From: Cyanobium sp. FGCU52
Lineage (GTDB): Bacteria > Cyanobacteriota > Cyanobacteriia > PCC-6307 > Cyanobiaceae
Assembly: GCA_024958715.1 (NCBI GenBank)
Contig: JANWUS010000012.1
Coordinates: 62,001-126,000, forward strand
Direction of reading: 5' to 3'
Length of the DNA stretch: 64,000 nucleotides
The notes under the pieces were generated by a model. It did not search any database. It was given only the letters and a program-made list of their open reading frames with translations, and was not told the origin of the DNA. A program made the translations under genes and the position numbers. Shown here piece after piece: positions 27,519 through 39,473 of this stretch. How positions within the stretch are numbered: position 1 is the stretch's first letter; every line of letters starts with the position of its first letter.

Positions 27519-28686
27519 ACAATTAGAGAAACTCTTTGATTGGGTTGCCGCTGGTGAATGGGGGAGCGATCAAGGAACAGCAGGGGGCATTGATACTGGG
27601 GTCATTCGCTCTGCAAACTTTACAAAAGACCACAAGTTCAATTCAAAAGAAATTGTTGTCCGATCAATAGAAGAGCGAAAGCGGCAAAAGAAACTGCTCT
27701 ACCGAGGAGACATACTAATTGAGAAATCAGGAGGAAGTCCCGACCAACCAGTTGGGCGAGTGCTCTTTTATGACTTAGAAGTCGAACACACCTGCTCTAA
27801 CTTCATATCCATTCTCCGCCCCTCACGGCAAGCAGATCCCAAGTTTCTCTACTACTCCTTGTGCAATCTCTACGATAGAGGAGTGGTCAAGAATTACCAG
27901 CAACAGACCACAGGTATTATCAATCTTCAATTAGGGGAGTACCTTCGGGAAAGCATATTCCTCCCCCCACTACCCGAGCAGAAGAAGATCGCCGAGATAC
28001 TCTCTGGGATTGACAAAGCAGTTGGCACCTACGAGCAACAGCACAAAGTCCTTACGGGTATTCTCTACGCCCTTATGCAGGAAGAGATTGCCCAAAGCAA
28101 GTTCGCACTTAGGCAAAAGATAGGAGACCTATGCACTTCCCAAGCAGGAGGGACCCCAGACCGATCCCAGAGAACGAACTACCAGGGCAATATTCCCTGG
28201 GTCAAATCTGGGGAGGTAAGGGGTGAAGATATCATCCAGACCGACGAAAAGATATCTGAAGAGGCACTCCTGAACTCATCGGCAAAGATTGTACCCAGCG
28301 GATCCGTTCTCGTAGCAATGTATGGAGCAACCGCTGGGCAAACGGCACGACTGAGGATTGACGCGACGACGAACCAAGCAGTATTGGCGTTAAATACGAA
28401 AACAGGAGAACTCTCAAACAACTATCTCTACTACGCCGTGACTGCTTTTAAAGAACAACTTCTGCTCACCTGCCAAGGTTCTGGACAACCAAACTTGTCA
28501 TCGGGATTGATCAGGGAACTTGAGATACCCCTTCCAAGTCCCAGCAATCAAGAAAGGATTGCGACTACTCTTGATTCAGTAAGCGGCAAGATTTCGACAC
28601 TTGGCAAAAAAATCAATGCAACTAGGGTGCTGAAGAGTGCAGTAGCGAACGAACTCCTCTCAGGACGCAAGAGGGTCAGCGTCTAA
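27511..28686 (+). CDS. hsdS: Type I restriction-modification specificity subunit HsdS
   Basis: 391 residues. Two target-recognition domains alternate with conserved helices: TRD1 about 1-150, the conserved LPPLPEQKKIAEILSGIDKA (151-170), TRD2 about 200-335, then PLPSPSNQERIATTLDSVS. Each TRD reads one half of a bipartite site; the site cannot be predicted from sequence here. TRD2 begins with CTSQAGGTPDRSQ and NIPWVKSGEV, the usual HsdS pattern. It is the most AT-rich gene in the window, a sign of recent exchange of specificity. Confidence 0.94.
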   Translation: MNEQLEKLFDWVAAGEWGSDQGTAGGIDTGVIRSANFTKDHKFNSKEIVVRSIEERKRQKKLLYRGDILIEKSGGSPDQPVGRVLFYDLEVEHTCSNFISILRPSRQADPKFLYYSLCNLYDRGVVKNYQQQTTGIINLQLGEYLRESIFLPPLPEQKKIAEILSGIDKAVGTYEQQHKVLTGILYALMQEEIAQSKFALRQKIGDLCTSQAGGTPDRSQRTNYQGNIPWVKSGEVRGEDIIQTDEKISEEALLNSSAKIVPSGSVLVAMYGATAGQTARLRIDATTNQAVLALNTKTGELSNNYLYYAVTAFKEQLLLTCQGSGQPNLSSGLIRELEIPLPSPSNQERIATTLDSVSGKISTLGKKINATRVLKSAVANELLSGRKRVSV

Positions 28687-28688
28687 CC

Positions 28689-31654
<2,966 letters not shown>

Positions 31655-31658
<4 letters not shown>

Positions 31659-32362
31659 CCGCCATCCCTGAAGACATTCTCGGTCTGCGGGTGGAGGTGG
31701 TGCGCTCCATCCGACGCACTGCCGCCCTCCACATCATCGGCACCGACCTGCAGGTCAGGGTGCCAGAGCATGTTGGCGATGAGCGCGTTGCTGCCTTCCT
31801 CACCAGAAAACGGCCCTGGATCCGAAGCAAGGTTGCCGAGATTCAACGCCTCCCAACGCACCGACCCAGGGAACTGGTGAGCGGTGAATCGTTCCCCTAC
31901 CTCGGCCGCCACTACCGCCTCAAGGTCCAGGAGGGGCATCAGGTGGGCGTCTGCCTGTCAGGGGGATACCTCAGGGCAACGATCCGACCGACAGAGCAGG
32001 GCGAGCAACGCGAAGCACGCATCCAGCAGTACCTCCAGTCGTGGTATCGCTCCCGTGCGCTGGAACGCCTGCAGGTGAAGGCAGAGCGTTATGCCCAGCA
32101 GATCGGAGTGTCACCGGCAGCGGTCTCCGTGAAGCACTTCCGATCTCGCTGGGGCTCCTGTGACAAGCGGGGGCGGGTGATCTTCAACTGGCACATCATC
32201 AAGGCACCGCACAGCGTGGTGGATTACGTGGTGATCCATGAGCTCTGCCACCTGATTCACCCCAACCACTCCAAGGAATTCTGGCAGCTGGTGGCCCGCC
32301 ATGACGCTGCCTACCCTGAGCACAGGCAGTGGTTGAGGGAACAAGGAAGGGGAATCCTATGA
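31655..32362 (+). CDS. YgjP-like (DUF45/M48) zinc metallopeptidase
   Basis: 235 residues, coupled to hsdR by a four-base overlap. The zinc motif HELCHLIHPNHSKEFW (about 196-211) is the HExxH of this group with a downstream His and Glu-containing helix, preceded by HFRSRWGSCDKRGRVIFNW, a family hallmark. Such proteases are common last genes of type I restriction operons; what they cut is not known, though control of the restriction complex is an obvious guess. Confidence 0.92.
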
Positions 32363-32456
32363 AGGAGTTCTACAGCGCAAACCCTGTGCTCGCGCAGTGC
32401 GGCCGTGTGCGGTGAGCAGGGTGGCGCCAGCCGCCCACTTCTGAAACCAGCCGCCC

Positions 32457-33239
32457 TCACATCCCCGTGATGCAGTACCCCGCATCCACGTAGATCACCT
32501 GGCCGGTGATGCCGCTGGCCAGGGGGCTGGCCAGGAAGGCAGCCGTGCCGCCCACCTCCTCCTGGGTGACCGTGCGGCGCAGGGGCGCCTTCTCCTCCAC
32601 GTTGTGGATCATGTCGAGGATGCCGCCGATGGCGCTGCTGGCCAGGGTGCGGATTGGGCCGGCGCTGATCGCGTTGACGCGCACCTGCTTCTCCGGGCCC
32701 AGTTCGGCGGCCAGATAGCGCACCGAGGCCTCGAGGGCCGCTTTTGCGACGCCCATCACGTTGTAGTTGGGGATCGCCCGCTCGGCCCCCAGGTAGCTGA
32801 GGGTGATCACGCTGCCGCCCTCGTTGAACAGGGGCTTGGCATAGCGGCACAGGGGGGCCAGGGAGTAGGCGCTCACCTCCAGGGCGCGGGCGAAGCCCTC
32901 GGGGCTGATGGCGCTGTAGTCGCCGATCAGCTCCTCCTTACCGGCGAAGGCCAGGCAGTGCACCAGCACGTCGATCGAACCCCACTGCTGCTGCACCCGC
33001 TGGAAAACGGCCTCGATCTGGGCCGGGTCCTGCACGTTGAGGGGCTCGAACAGGCTGGGCGCCAGGGGGGCGGTGAGCTCCCGCACCTTGCCCTCGAAGC
33101 GGCCCTTGTCGTCCGGGAGGTAGGTGACGCCGAGCTCGGCGCCGGCGGCATGGAGCTGCTGAGCGATCCCCCAGGCGATCGACTTGTTGTTGGCGATGCC
33201 CGTGACCAGGGCCTTCTTGCCTTGCAGATCGAGGAGCAT
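32457..33239 (-). CDS. fabI: Enoyl-[acyl-carrier-protein] reductase (NADH)
   Basis: 260 residues from ATG 33239. Last step of each fatty-acid elongation cycle. The NAD-binding GIANNKSIAWG (14-24), and the catalytic set Y149, Y159 and K166 (in LSYLGAERAIPNYNVMGVAK) are in place, with PIRTLASSAI after them. Length is standard. It sits between the restriction island and the HEAT-NACHT gene, both foreign-looking, and is on the strand opposite to the restriction operon. Confidence 0.96.
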   Translation of the reverse strand: MLLDLQGKKALVTGIANNKSIAWGIAQQLHAAGAELGVTYLPDDKGRFEGKVRELTAPLAPSLFEPLNVQDPAQIEAVFQRVQQQWGSIDVLVHCLAFAGKEELIGDYSAISPEGFARALEVSAYSLAPLCRYAKPLFNEGGSVITLSYLGAERAIPNYNVMGVAKAALEASVRYLAAELGPEKQVRVNAISAGPIRTLASSAIGGILDMIHNVEEKAPLRRTVTQEEVGGTAAFLASPLASGITGQVIYVDAGYCITGM

Positions 33240-33291
33240 GGGGCGGGCGGGGGAGCGAATGCTGGCGATTCTCCCGCAGCGGTGGCAGGGG

Positions 33292-36213
33292 TCAGGGGGC
33301 CATGGCAACAACCCGTGCTGCTGATGGCGGCGCAACGGGATCTGGGGCTGGAGCCGATGCGGCGGTGTGGCTCTGCATCCGGGCGAATCTTGCCAGGGTT
33401 GCCGGGGTGATTTTTGTCACCTTGGCACGTGTCTCCCAGCAGTCCTCAATGGCAGCCAGAAAACCAGTGATCGAGGCCGGGGCTGCTGGCTTGGCCTCGG
33501 CCGCTGTGAGAAAGTCTTGCCATTGCTGTTCATTTCCGTCATACAGATCGACCAGGTGTAAGGCTGCAAGATATTCAGCCAGCGGATCAAGGGTAAAGCG
33601 GATCTGATCCTCGCTGGCTCCAATGGTTTGAATGAGCATCAGCCTGTCCTCAAGATAGTGTAAGTGAGCCTCGGCCTTGTCGCCCCAGGTTTTGGCAAGG
33701 GTGGCAATGGCGGTTTCGCGGCTGATCACGCTTGGGCGGAACAATTCCTGCAAGCACTCCCAGGCGACTGCCATGGCATCTTTGTGCACCGTGCGATCAT
33801 CAAACGCGTCCTGCTCTGTTTTCTTGTCGCCAAGTTCCTTGTTGAGGTAATTCATGTAGCTGAGCATCAGATCGGGGATATTGTCGGATGCAGGAGTTAA
33901 AATGTCTTGTGCTGCTTCAACCTTGGCGCTGATCATTTGCTTGGCATAGAGTGTGGCGAGCATGGCGGTCACTTCTCTCTGGCCCACCATGCGAGACAAA
34001 TGGCTGCAGGCATCAAAGAACTCGGGATCAGTGAAGAGTTCACGCTTGCCTTGTTTTGCCAGATAAGCCTCCATGAATGAGGACAGTCGATTGCCCATGA
34101 TTCGCAATGGTTTGATCGTCAGCTTGTTGATCTGGCCAAGGATGTCCCGTTGTCGAGAGGTGACGACAAGGGCGTTGATGGGAAATTTGGGGCTGTCGGG
34201 ATTAATGGCTTTACGGGTAATTTCATTCATCTCAGACAGGTGATCAGTGATCACCATAATCCTCCTGCGGCGTAATAAAGTCTCGAGTAACCTTTGCGAG
34301 ATAGGTGTCTCCTCACGAGTCAGCAGCCGCAGCTGTCCAAGAACCGCATCGAGCAAGGCTTGCTGACACTCCTCGGCATTGCATTCCAGGTCCTCCTCCA
34401 GGAAAATAGGCAGCATGCGGTGCTTGCAGATCCGTTGCTCCGGGTGGTCGGCCATGGCCCATGCCGCAATCTGGCAAGCCAGGCTTGTTTTCCCCACTCC
34501 CCCTTCCCCCCAGATCAAGATGGGCTTGCTGAAGCTGCTATCCAAATCCTGGTTTGTAATTGCTGAGAGCGTGCGCCCATTGATGGTGGCTGGGCTGGGG
34601 ATGAATACTTTTCTGGCTTCAACATTTTCAATCTTCTGGAACTCTTCTTGGAAGGACTGAATATGCCTTGAAACCCAGGCATCCAGGACCCGCGGATGAA
34701 ACTTTAGAAAGATCAGGGACTGTGGAGAGACTTCGGTGCCCCATAGGGGCAGCTTCAAATTCCACGAATCAATGGCCTCGTCAATTTTGAGTAGCCACAG
34801 GGGACGAAGCCAAAACAAGCCAAGCTGCAACAAGAGGAAGGAGACAACTGCCCAGAGATAGGGATTGAGGAGGAAGGTGTTGATCAGGGTCAGTTCCACC
34901 TGCTTGGCTTGGAGAATCTTGAGGGAGTTCAAGAGCATCTCCTTCTGGTCGCTGGAGAATTCATTGGCGTCCACGGCCTGTTGGGCCTCGCTGAGAAGTG
35001 AGGCTGTTTGTGCCAGTTCTTTGGGGTTGACGGTCTTTTGAGCCAGCAGTCTTTCGATGCGTTTGTCAATCAACTCGTGAAACGATGTCAGCGCCTGATC
35101 GCGAACAAATGCTTCCTTGTTTCCCAAGGCCACGATCAAGGCTCTCAGGATCTCTGGATTATCCGTCCCAATCTTGCCAATCGCCCGCGCCGCTTGGCCT
35201 TGGGCATAAGGATTATCATTGTTGAGAAGTGCCTTTTTTAAATCGGGAAGGGCGCTTTTTGCGCTTGGCCCCAAGTAGCCAAGTGTTGTAGCCGCAGAGG
35301 TGCGTAGGGTTGAATTCTTGTTCTCCAGTGCCGTCAGAAGATTGGGAACGGTCGTTTCTACACCCTTGCCGCTCTGCGCCAATCGCGCCAATCCGTCAGC
35401 CGCGCTACGGCGAACGCGCCAAGATCTGTCCTGGAGTGCGAGATTCAGTGTGGTTAACACCTCGCGGTTGGCTGGATCAATCCGAGCAATCACCTCAGCT
35501 GCACTGGCACGGACTTCGCTATAGGGGTCATCGCGGACAAGGCCGATCAGTGCAGGAACTGCCTGTCGACTTTTTTCCTCGATGCTGCCCAGCGCTCCTG
35601 CCGCATTGCTGCGCACGACCCGATCGGAATCCTGCAGTGCTTTGTCCAGATCATCAATGGCCAGTCCGGCATAAATGCTTTGGATCGCCTTAACGGCCTG
35701 GCGACGCAGCTCCACGGGTTGGTTGGGATCCTGCAAGATATCAACCAACGGCAAGATCGCATCCTCTGCGCCTGTGCCAATTCCCATCAGGGCATCAATG
35801 GAACGAAGACGCACTTCAAAGCTGGTGTCATGTAAGCCCTCGATCAGTTGTGGGACCACCCCAGATGGAATGGGGTTCTCCTGTCCACCGTTGGCTTTGC
35901 GCGACAGTGTCTCAATGATTGCCAGACGGCTTTGCTCTCCATCCTGTTGGGACGACTCCAGCGTTTGCCGGACGGCTTGCTCCTTCCCCCAGCTTGCTGG
36001 GGCCTGTGCCAGCAAGGTCGGAGTGATCATCACGGCGGTGAGGATTGCGGGCAGCCAGCGGAGCGTTGACCAATGGCCGTTGGAAGGCTGGCCCAGTGGC
36101 GGGAATAGTGTGGCTGGAGATAGCCAGGCAATTACTGTGTGGCGTTCAGAGGGGTTGGGCTGGATTGCCGAGTCGAGGCCTTGCGGCTTGAGGGATACGC
36201 GCTGGGAGTCCAT
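33292..36213 (-). CDS. HEAT-repeat, membrane-anchored NACHT/STAND-type NTPase
   Basis: 973 residues. Order: a hydrophobic N-terminal segment (about 51-70, LRWLPAILTAVMITPTLLAQ); HEAT repeats about 95-385 with the repeated pattern xVRxxAAxALGxI; a short coiled region; a second membrane helix at 450-474 (NPYLWAVVSFLLLQLGLFWL); then a NACHT-like NTPase with Walker A GEGGVGKTS (569-577), a Walker B-like IMVITDH (652-658), sensor-1 VVTSR (683-687) and FTLDPLAEYLAA (873-884), which resembles the helix after NACHT domains. If the first segment is a signal or anchor, the HEAT domain lies outside the cytoplasm and the NTPase inside. Composition is less GC-rich than the flanks. No family name is certain; a defence or stress-sensing role is inference. 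Confidence 0.8.
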   Translation of the reverse strand: MDSQRVSLKPQGLDSAIQPNPSERHTVIAWLSPATLFPPLGQPSNGHWSTLRWLPAILTAVMITPTLLAQAPASWGKEQAVRQTLESSQQDGEQSRLAIIETLSRKANGGQENPIPSGVVPQLIEGLHDTSFEVRLRSIDALMGIGTGAEDAILPLVDILQDPNQPVELRRQAVKAIQSIYAGLAIDDLDKALQDSDRVVRSNAAGALGSIEEKSRQAVPALIGLVRDDPYSEVRASAAEVIARIDPANREVLTTLNLALQDRSWRVRRSAADGLARLAQSGKGVETTVPNLLTALENKNSTLRTSAATTLGYLGPSAKSALPDLKKALLNNDNPYAQGQAARAIGKIGTDNPEILRALIVALGNKEAFVRDQALTSFHELIDKRIERLLAQKTVNPKELAQTASLLSEAQQAVDANEFSSDQKEMLLNSLKILQAKQVELTLINTFLLNPYLWAVVSFLLLQLGLFWLRPLWLLKIDEAIDSWNLKLPLWGTEVSPQSLIFLKFHPRVLDAWVSRHIQSFQEEFQKIENVEARKVFIPSPATINGRTLSAITNQDLDSSFSKPILIWGEGGVGKTSLACQIAAWAMADHPEQRICKHRMLPIFLEEDLECNAEECQQALLDAVLGQLRLLTREETPISQRLLETLLRRRRIMVITDHLSEMNEITRKAINPDSPKFPINALVVTSRQRDILGQINKLTIKPLRIMGNRLSSFMEAYLAKQGKRELFTDPEFFDACSHLSRMVGQREVTAMLATLYAKQMISAKVEAAQDILTPASDNIPDLMLSYMNYLNKELGDKKTEQDAFDDRTVHKDAMAVAWECLQELFRPSVISRETAIATLAKTWGDKAEAHLHYLEDRLMLIQTIGASEDQIRFTLDPLAEYLAALHLVDLYDGNEQQWQDFLTAAEAKPAAPASITGFLAAIEDCWETRAKVTKITPATLARFARMQSHTAASAPAPDPVAPPSAARVVAMAP

Positions 36214-36321
36214 AGCAAAACAACGCTCTCGTTTTATCGTAGTTAAGGCGATCCCCGGCGTCGGGGGGTCCGGCCTTCACCCATCGATACGTTCTCGATT
36301 CCCAGTCCCGCCGCCCTGCCG

Positions 36322-37559
36322 ATGACTGCCCCCCCCTGCCGCCTGCGGTGGGCGCCGCGCCGCCGAGGAGCGACTGGCCGCCATCGATCCACTCCGCTAT
36401 GGCGCCACCCGTAACCACCTCGACGGGGCTGTCACCCGCCTCTCCCCCTACATCCGCCATGGCGTGCTCAGCCTGGCGGAGGTACGCGATGCCGTTTTCG
36501 CCCAGCTGCGGGAGCGGGCCCAGGCCGCGCCGGTGCTGCAGGGGGAGCTGTTCGTCATCGGTGGCGGGGCAAGCCGCTGGAGTACGGACCAGAAAAGGGC
36601 GGGGGAAAAGCTCATCGCTGAGCTGGGCTGGCGCGACTACTGGCAGCGTCTCTGGCACCGCTGGGGCGATTGGATCTGGGAGGACCGCGCACCGCTCAAG
36701 ACCGGCCACGCCCCGGAGTCCTACGCCCCAGACCTGCCCGCCGACCTGGCTGCCGCCTCCACCGGCCTGGCAAGCATCGATGCCTTCGCAGCCCAGCTCC
36801 TCGACACCGGCTGGCCGCACAACCACGCCCGCCTCTGGCTGGCGGCCTATGTGGTGCACTTGCGCACCTGCTCGACGGCGATCCGGCCAGCAACAACCTC
36901 AGCTGGCAGTGGCTGCCAGCAGCTTCAGCCACAAGCCGTACCTGTTCAATCGCGCCAACCTGGAGCGCTTCAGCGGTGGCTGTCCGCTCGCCGATCGGCG
37001 TGGCCCCGGCGGTTGTCCGTTCGACGCCAGCTACGAGGCGCTGCAGGCGCGGCTGTTCCGGCCCCTGGATCCGCGGGCGGAGGCAATCGTGCCGCCTTCG
37101 ACGGCGCCGTCGCCCCTCTCGCCGCCCCTCCCGCCGGCGCCCGGCCCCGCCAACCCCGCCCTGCGGGCCCATCCCGCCGCGCCGGCCCTGTTCGTGTTCG
37201 ACACCGAGCTGATTGAAGGGCGCAGCGCCACCACCGGGGGGGCTCCCCTGGCGCCGGGGCGGCTGCGCTTTCTGCGGGAGTGCCTGGCGGAGCTTCCCGT
37301 GGCGGTGCGTGAGGGGGATGGGGCCCGCGAGCTGCTGGCGGCGGCCGCCGCCGCCGGGGCCGACGGCCTCGTCACCAGCCGGGCGGTGAATCCGCGTTTC
37401 GCCCTGATCGCCGCCCAGGTGGCGACGACCGTGCCCCTGCGGATCCTGGAGCCCGAGCCCTTTGTGGATCTGCCCTGGGATGGCCCGCTCGCCCCGGACC
37501 TGCGTCGCTTTTCCCGCTACTGGCGCCGGGCGGAGCCGCGGGTGTGGGGCGAAGGATGA
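36322..37559 (+). pseudogene. Photolyase/cryptochrome-family (FAD-binding 7) pseudogene
   Basis: Family segments occur in three frames: after ATG 36322 the reading shifts at a run of eight C; the next frame gives RYGATRNHLDGAVTRLSPYI, ELGWRDYWQRLW and NHARLWLAAYVVHLR up to about 36870; then LLDGDPASNNLSWQW in another frame; then FSHKPYLFNRANLERFSGG in a third, which stays open to 37559. Compared with the family, the stretch between VVHLR and LLDGD is shortened by roughly a dozen codons. Removing one C from the C-run restores the start. With at least two further frame changes the gene is almost certainly inactive. A phosphopantetheinyl transferase starts at its end (ATGA overlap). Confidence 0.75.
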
Positions 37560-38275
37560 GGCCGGAAGCGCCGCTGCCCACCCACCCCTGGCGGCTGGCG
37601 GAGCAGCTCTCCCCGGCAGCGCCGGCGCTCCCGGGTGGCCCGCCGCTTGTGCTGGCCCTCGATCGGCGCGAGCCCCTGCCGGAGGCGCTGCGGCAGGCCC
37701 TGGCGGCGAGCCTGGCGCCGGCGGAGCGCCAGCGACTCGAGGCCCTGCGCCAGCTGGCCGACCGGGAGCGCTTTCTGCGGGGCCGGGCTGCGCTGCGGCT
37801 GCTGCTGGGGGCCTGGTTGGCGCTGCCGCCGGCGGCCGTGCCGATCGAGGCTGGTCCCCACGGCAAACCCCACTGCCCCGGGGGACCGCCGTTTAACGTC
37901 AGCCATTCGGGCGACCTGATCCTGCTGGCGCTTCACACCAGCCGGCCGGTGGGGGTGGATGTGGAGCAGGCGCGGCAGGATCTGGACTGGCGGCCGGTCG
38001 CCCGGCGGGTGTTGCCGCCGGCGGAGGCGGAGGCCCTGGAACGGTTGGCAGCTGGCGGCGAGGGCCGCGCCGCCGCCGAAGGCTTTCTCGTGGCCTGGTG
38101 CCGCCTGGAGGCGGGCCTCAAGGCCCGGGGCCTGGGGCTGGCCGGCCTGGGCGACCCGCCGCAGGGCCTCACCATCTGGGATGTGGCGGTGCCGGCGGGC
38201 TATCGGGCCGCCGTGGCGGTCATGGCCCATCCGGCGGCCGGGGCAGGGGCCTGTCCACCAGATCCTCCGGGCTGA
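37556..38275 (+). CDS. 4'-phosphopantetheinyl transferase (Sfp/HetI type)
   Basis: 239 residues from ATG 37556, with GAAGG just before it. It moves phosphopantetheine from CoA onto acyl or peptidyl carrier proteins. Motifs: PHGKPHCP and FNVSHSGDLILLAL, GVDVEQARQDLDW with the metal-binding Asp/Glu, and VAWCRLEAGLKARG (about 181-194). The usual last motif reads WxRKEA; here Lys is replaced by Leu (WCRLEA), a conservative oddity seen in reading only. It converges on the lipoprotein gene, overlapping by about 56 bases. Confidence 0.9.
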   Translation: MRPEAPLPTHPWRLAEQLSPAAPALPGGPPLVLALDRREPLPEALRQALAASLAPAERQRLEALRQLADRERFLRGRAALRLLLGAWLALPPAAVPIEAGPHGKPHCPGGPPFNVSHSGDLILLALHTSRPVGVDVEQARQDLDWRPVARRVLPPAEAEALERLAAGGEGRAAAEGFLVAWCRLEAGLKARGLGLAGLGDPPQGLTIWDVAVPAGYRAAVAVMAHPAAGAGACPPDPPG

Positions 38276-38837
38276 GCGGCACCCCCAGCAGCCGCTTCTC
38301 GGCCCGCCGCACCGCCGTGGGATTGCTGAGCAGATCCCGTTCCTCCCACAGCGGCAGCGGAGCGCTGCGCAGATCCCCGGGGCTGCGCGGCGGCTCCACC
38401 CAGACGAACTCCCGGCGGGGTGCACGCCCGCGGCAGAGGGCCTCGAACTGCTGCCGCAGCACCAGCCGCAGCGGACCGTGCCCCAGGGCGGCGAAGAACT
38501 CGGCCCGCGGCGCCAGCCCCGTGCTGGACGGCCTGGGGCCGTCGCCGCCCCGCAGCCGGGCGGCATCGGGATTCCAGCGGGGCCGGCAGATCCCCTCGGT
38601 GGCGGTATCGGTGTCGAGGTAGAGGTGCAGCCCCTCGCCGCCAGGGCGGGTCACCACCGCCAGGCCGTCGTGGGGGGCGTGGCGGGGCAGGGGGAAGATC
38701 CGCCAGCTGGCCCGCTCGGAGGCCGGCACGCAGCCCGTCAGCAGCAGCGGCACCAGCAGTGGCACCAGCAGCGGGGGCAGCGAATTGAACCGCAAGACCG
38801 TCCAGGGGCGGGGCACGGGGCCATGATCCCTGTCCAT
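38220..38837 (-). CDS. Putative lipoprotein of unknown function
   Basis: 205 residues. A lipobox LLLTGC puts the lipidated cysteine at residue 36 after the hydrophobic LPPLLVPLLVPLLL; the true start may be a little later than the ATG at 38837. The mature part begins with VPASERASWRIFPLPRHAP and contains LHLYLDTDTATEGICRPRW. No domain recognised; the style fits conserved cyanobacterial lipoproteins. It is divergent from the thioredoxin-like gene. Confidence 0.7.
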   Translation of the reverse strand: MDRDHGPVPRPWTVLRFNSLPPLLVPLLVPLLLTGCVPASERASWRIFPLPRHAPHDGLAVVTRPGGEGLHLYLDTDTATEGICRPRWNPDAARLRGGDGPRPSSTGLAPRAEFFAALGHGPLRLVLRQQFEALCRGRAPRREFVWVEPPRSPGDLRSAPLPLWEERDLLSNPTAVRRAEKRLLGVPLSPEDLVDRPLPRPPDGP

Positions 38838-38869
38838 CCGCCTCGTGCCGCCACCACGGCGACGATTCC

Positions 38870-39463
38870 ATGGCCCTCACCCCCTCCGCGATGCTGGCGC
38901 TGGACACCCCGCTGCCCCGGGAGGCCCTGCTGCAGGGGCTGCGGCCGGTGAGCGGGGCAGCCCTGGAGCAGGCCCTGCGGCCGGGCCGGCCGCTGCTGGT
39001 GCTGTTCCTCTGCCCCCACTGCCCGTTCGTGAAACACGTGGAGGCCGAGATCGGCCGGCTGCAGGACGACTGGGGGGAGCGGGCGGGGATCATTGGCATC
39101 TGCAGCAACAGCACCCTCACCCACCCCCAGGACGGGCCCCAGGGCATGGCGGAGCAGGCGCGGCGCAACGGCTGGCGCTTCCCCTATCTGCATGATCCGG
39201 ACCAGAGCGTGGCCCGGGCGTTTCACGCGGCCTGCACCCCCGATCCCTTCCTGTTCGACGCCGCCGGGCGACTCGCCTACCGCGGTCAGCTCGACCCCAG
39301 CCGGCCAGGCAACGGCCTGCCGTGCGACGGGCGGGACGTGCGGGCCGCCATGGCCGCGCTGCTGCAGGGAGGGCGACCGGCGGTGGAGCAGTCGCCTGCG
39401 ATCGGCTGCAACATCAAGTGGCACCCCGGCAGCGGAGCAGCCCCTGCAGGGAACGGGGCTTAA
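38870..39463 (+). CDS. Thioredoxin-fold (AhpC/TSA-like) protein
   Basis: 197 residues. LLVLFLCPHCPFVKHVEAEI carries a CxxC (C48, C51), followed by GIIGICSNSTLTHPQDGPQG, WRFPYLHDPDQSVARAFHAA and CTPDPFLFDAAGRLAYRGQ, the typical order of peroxiredoxin/thioredoxin-like proteins of this group. Reducing partner and substrate are unknown. No signal peptide. The DegT-type aminotransferase follows on the same strand after about ten bases. Confidence 0.88.
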   Translation: MALTPSAMLALDTPLPREALLQGLRPVSGAALEQALRPGRPLLVLFLCPHCPFVKHVEAEIGRLQDDWGERAGIIGICSNSTLTHPQDGPQGMAEQARRNGWRFPYLHDPDQSVARAFHAACTPDPFLFDAAGRLAYRGQLDPSRPGNGLPCDGRDVRAAMAALLQGGRPAVEQSPAIGCNIKWHPGSGAAPAGNGA

Positions 39464-39473
39464 GGTTGCCGCC

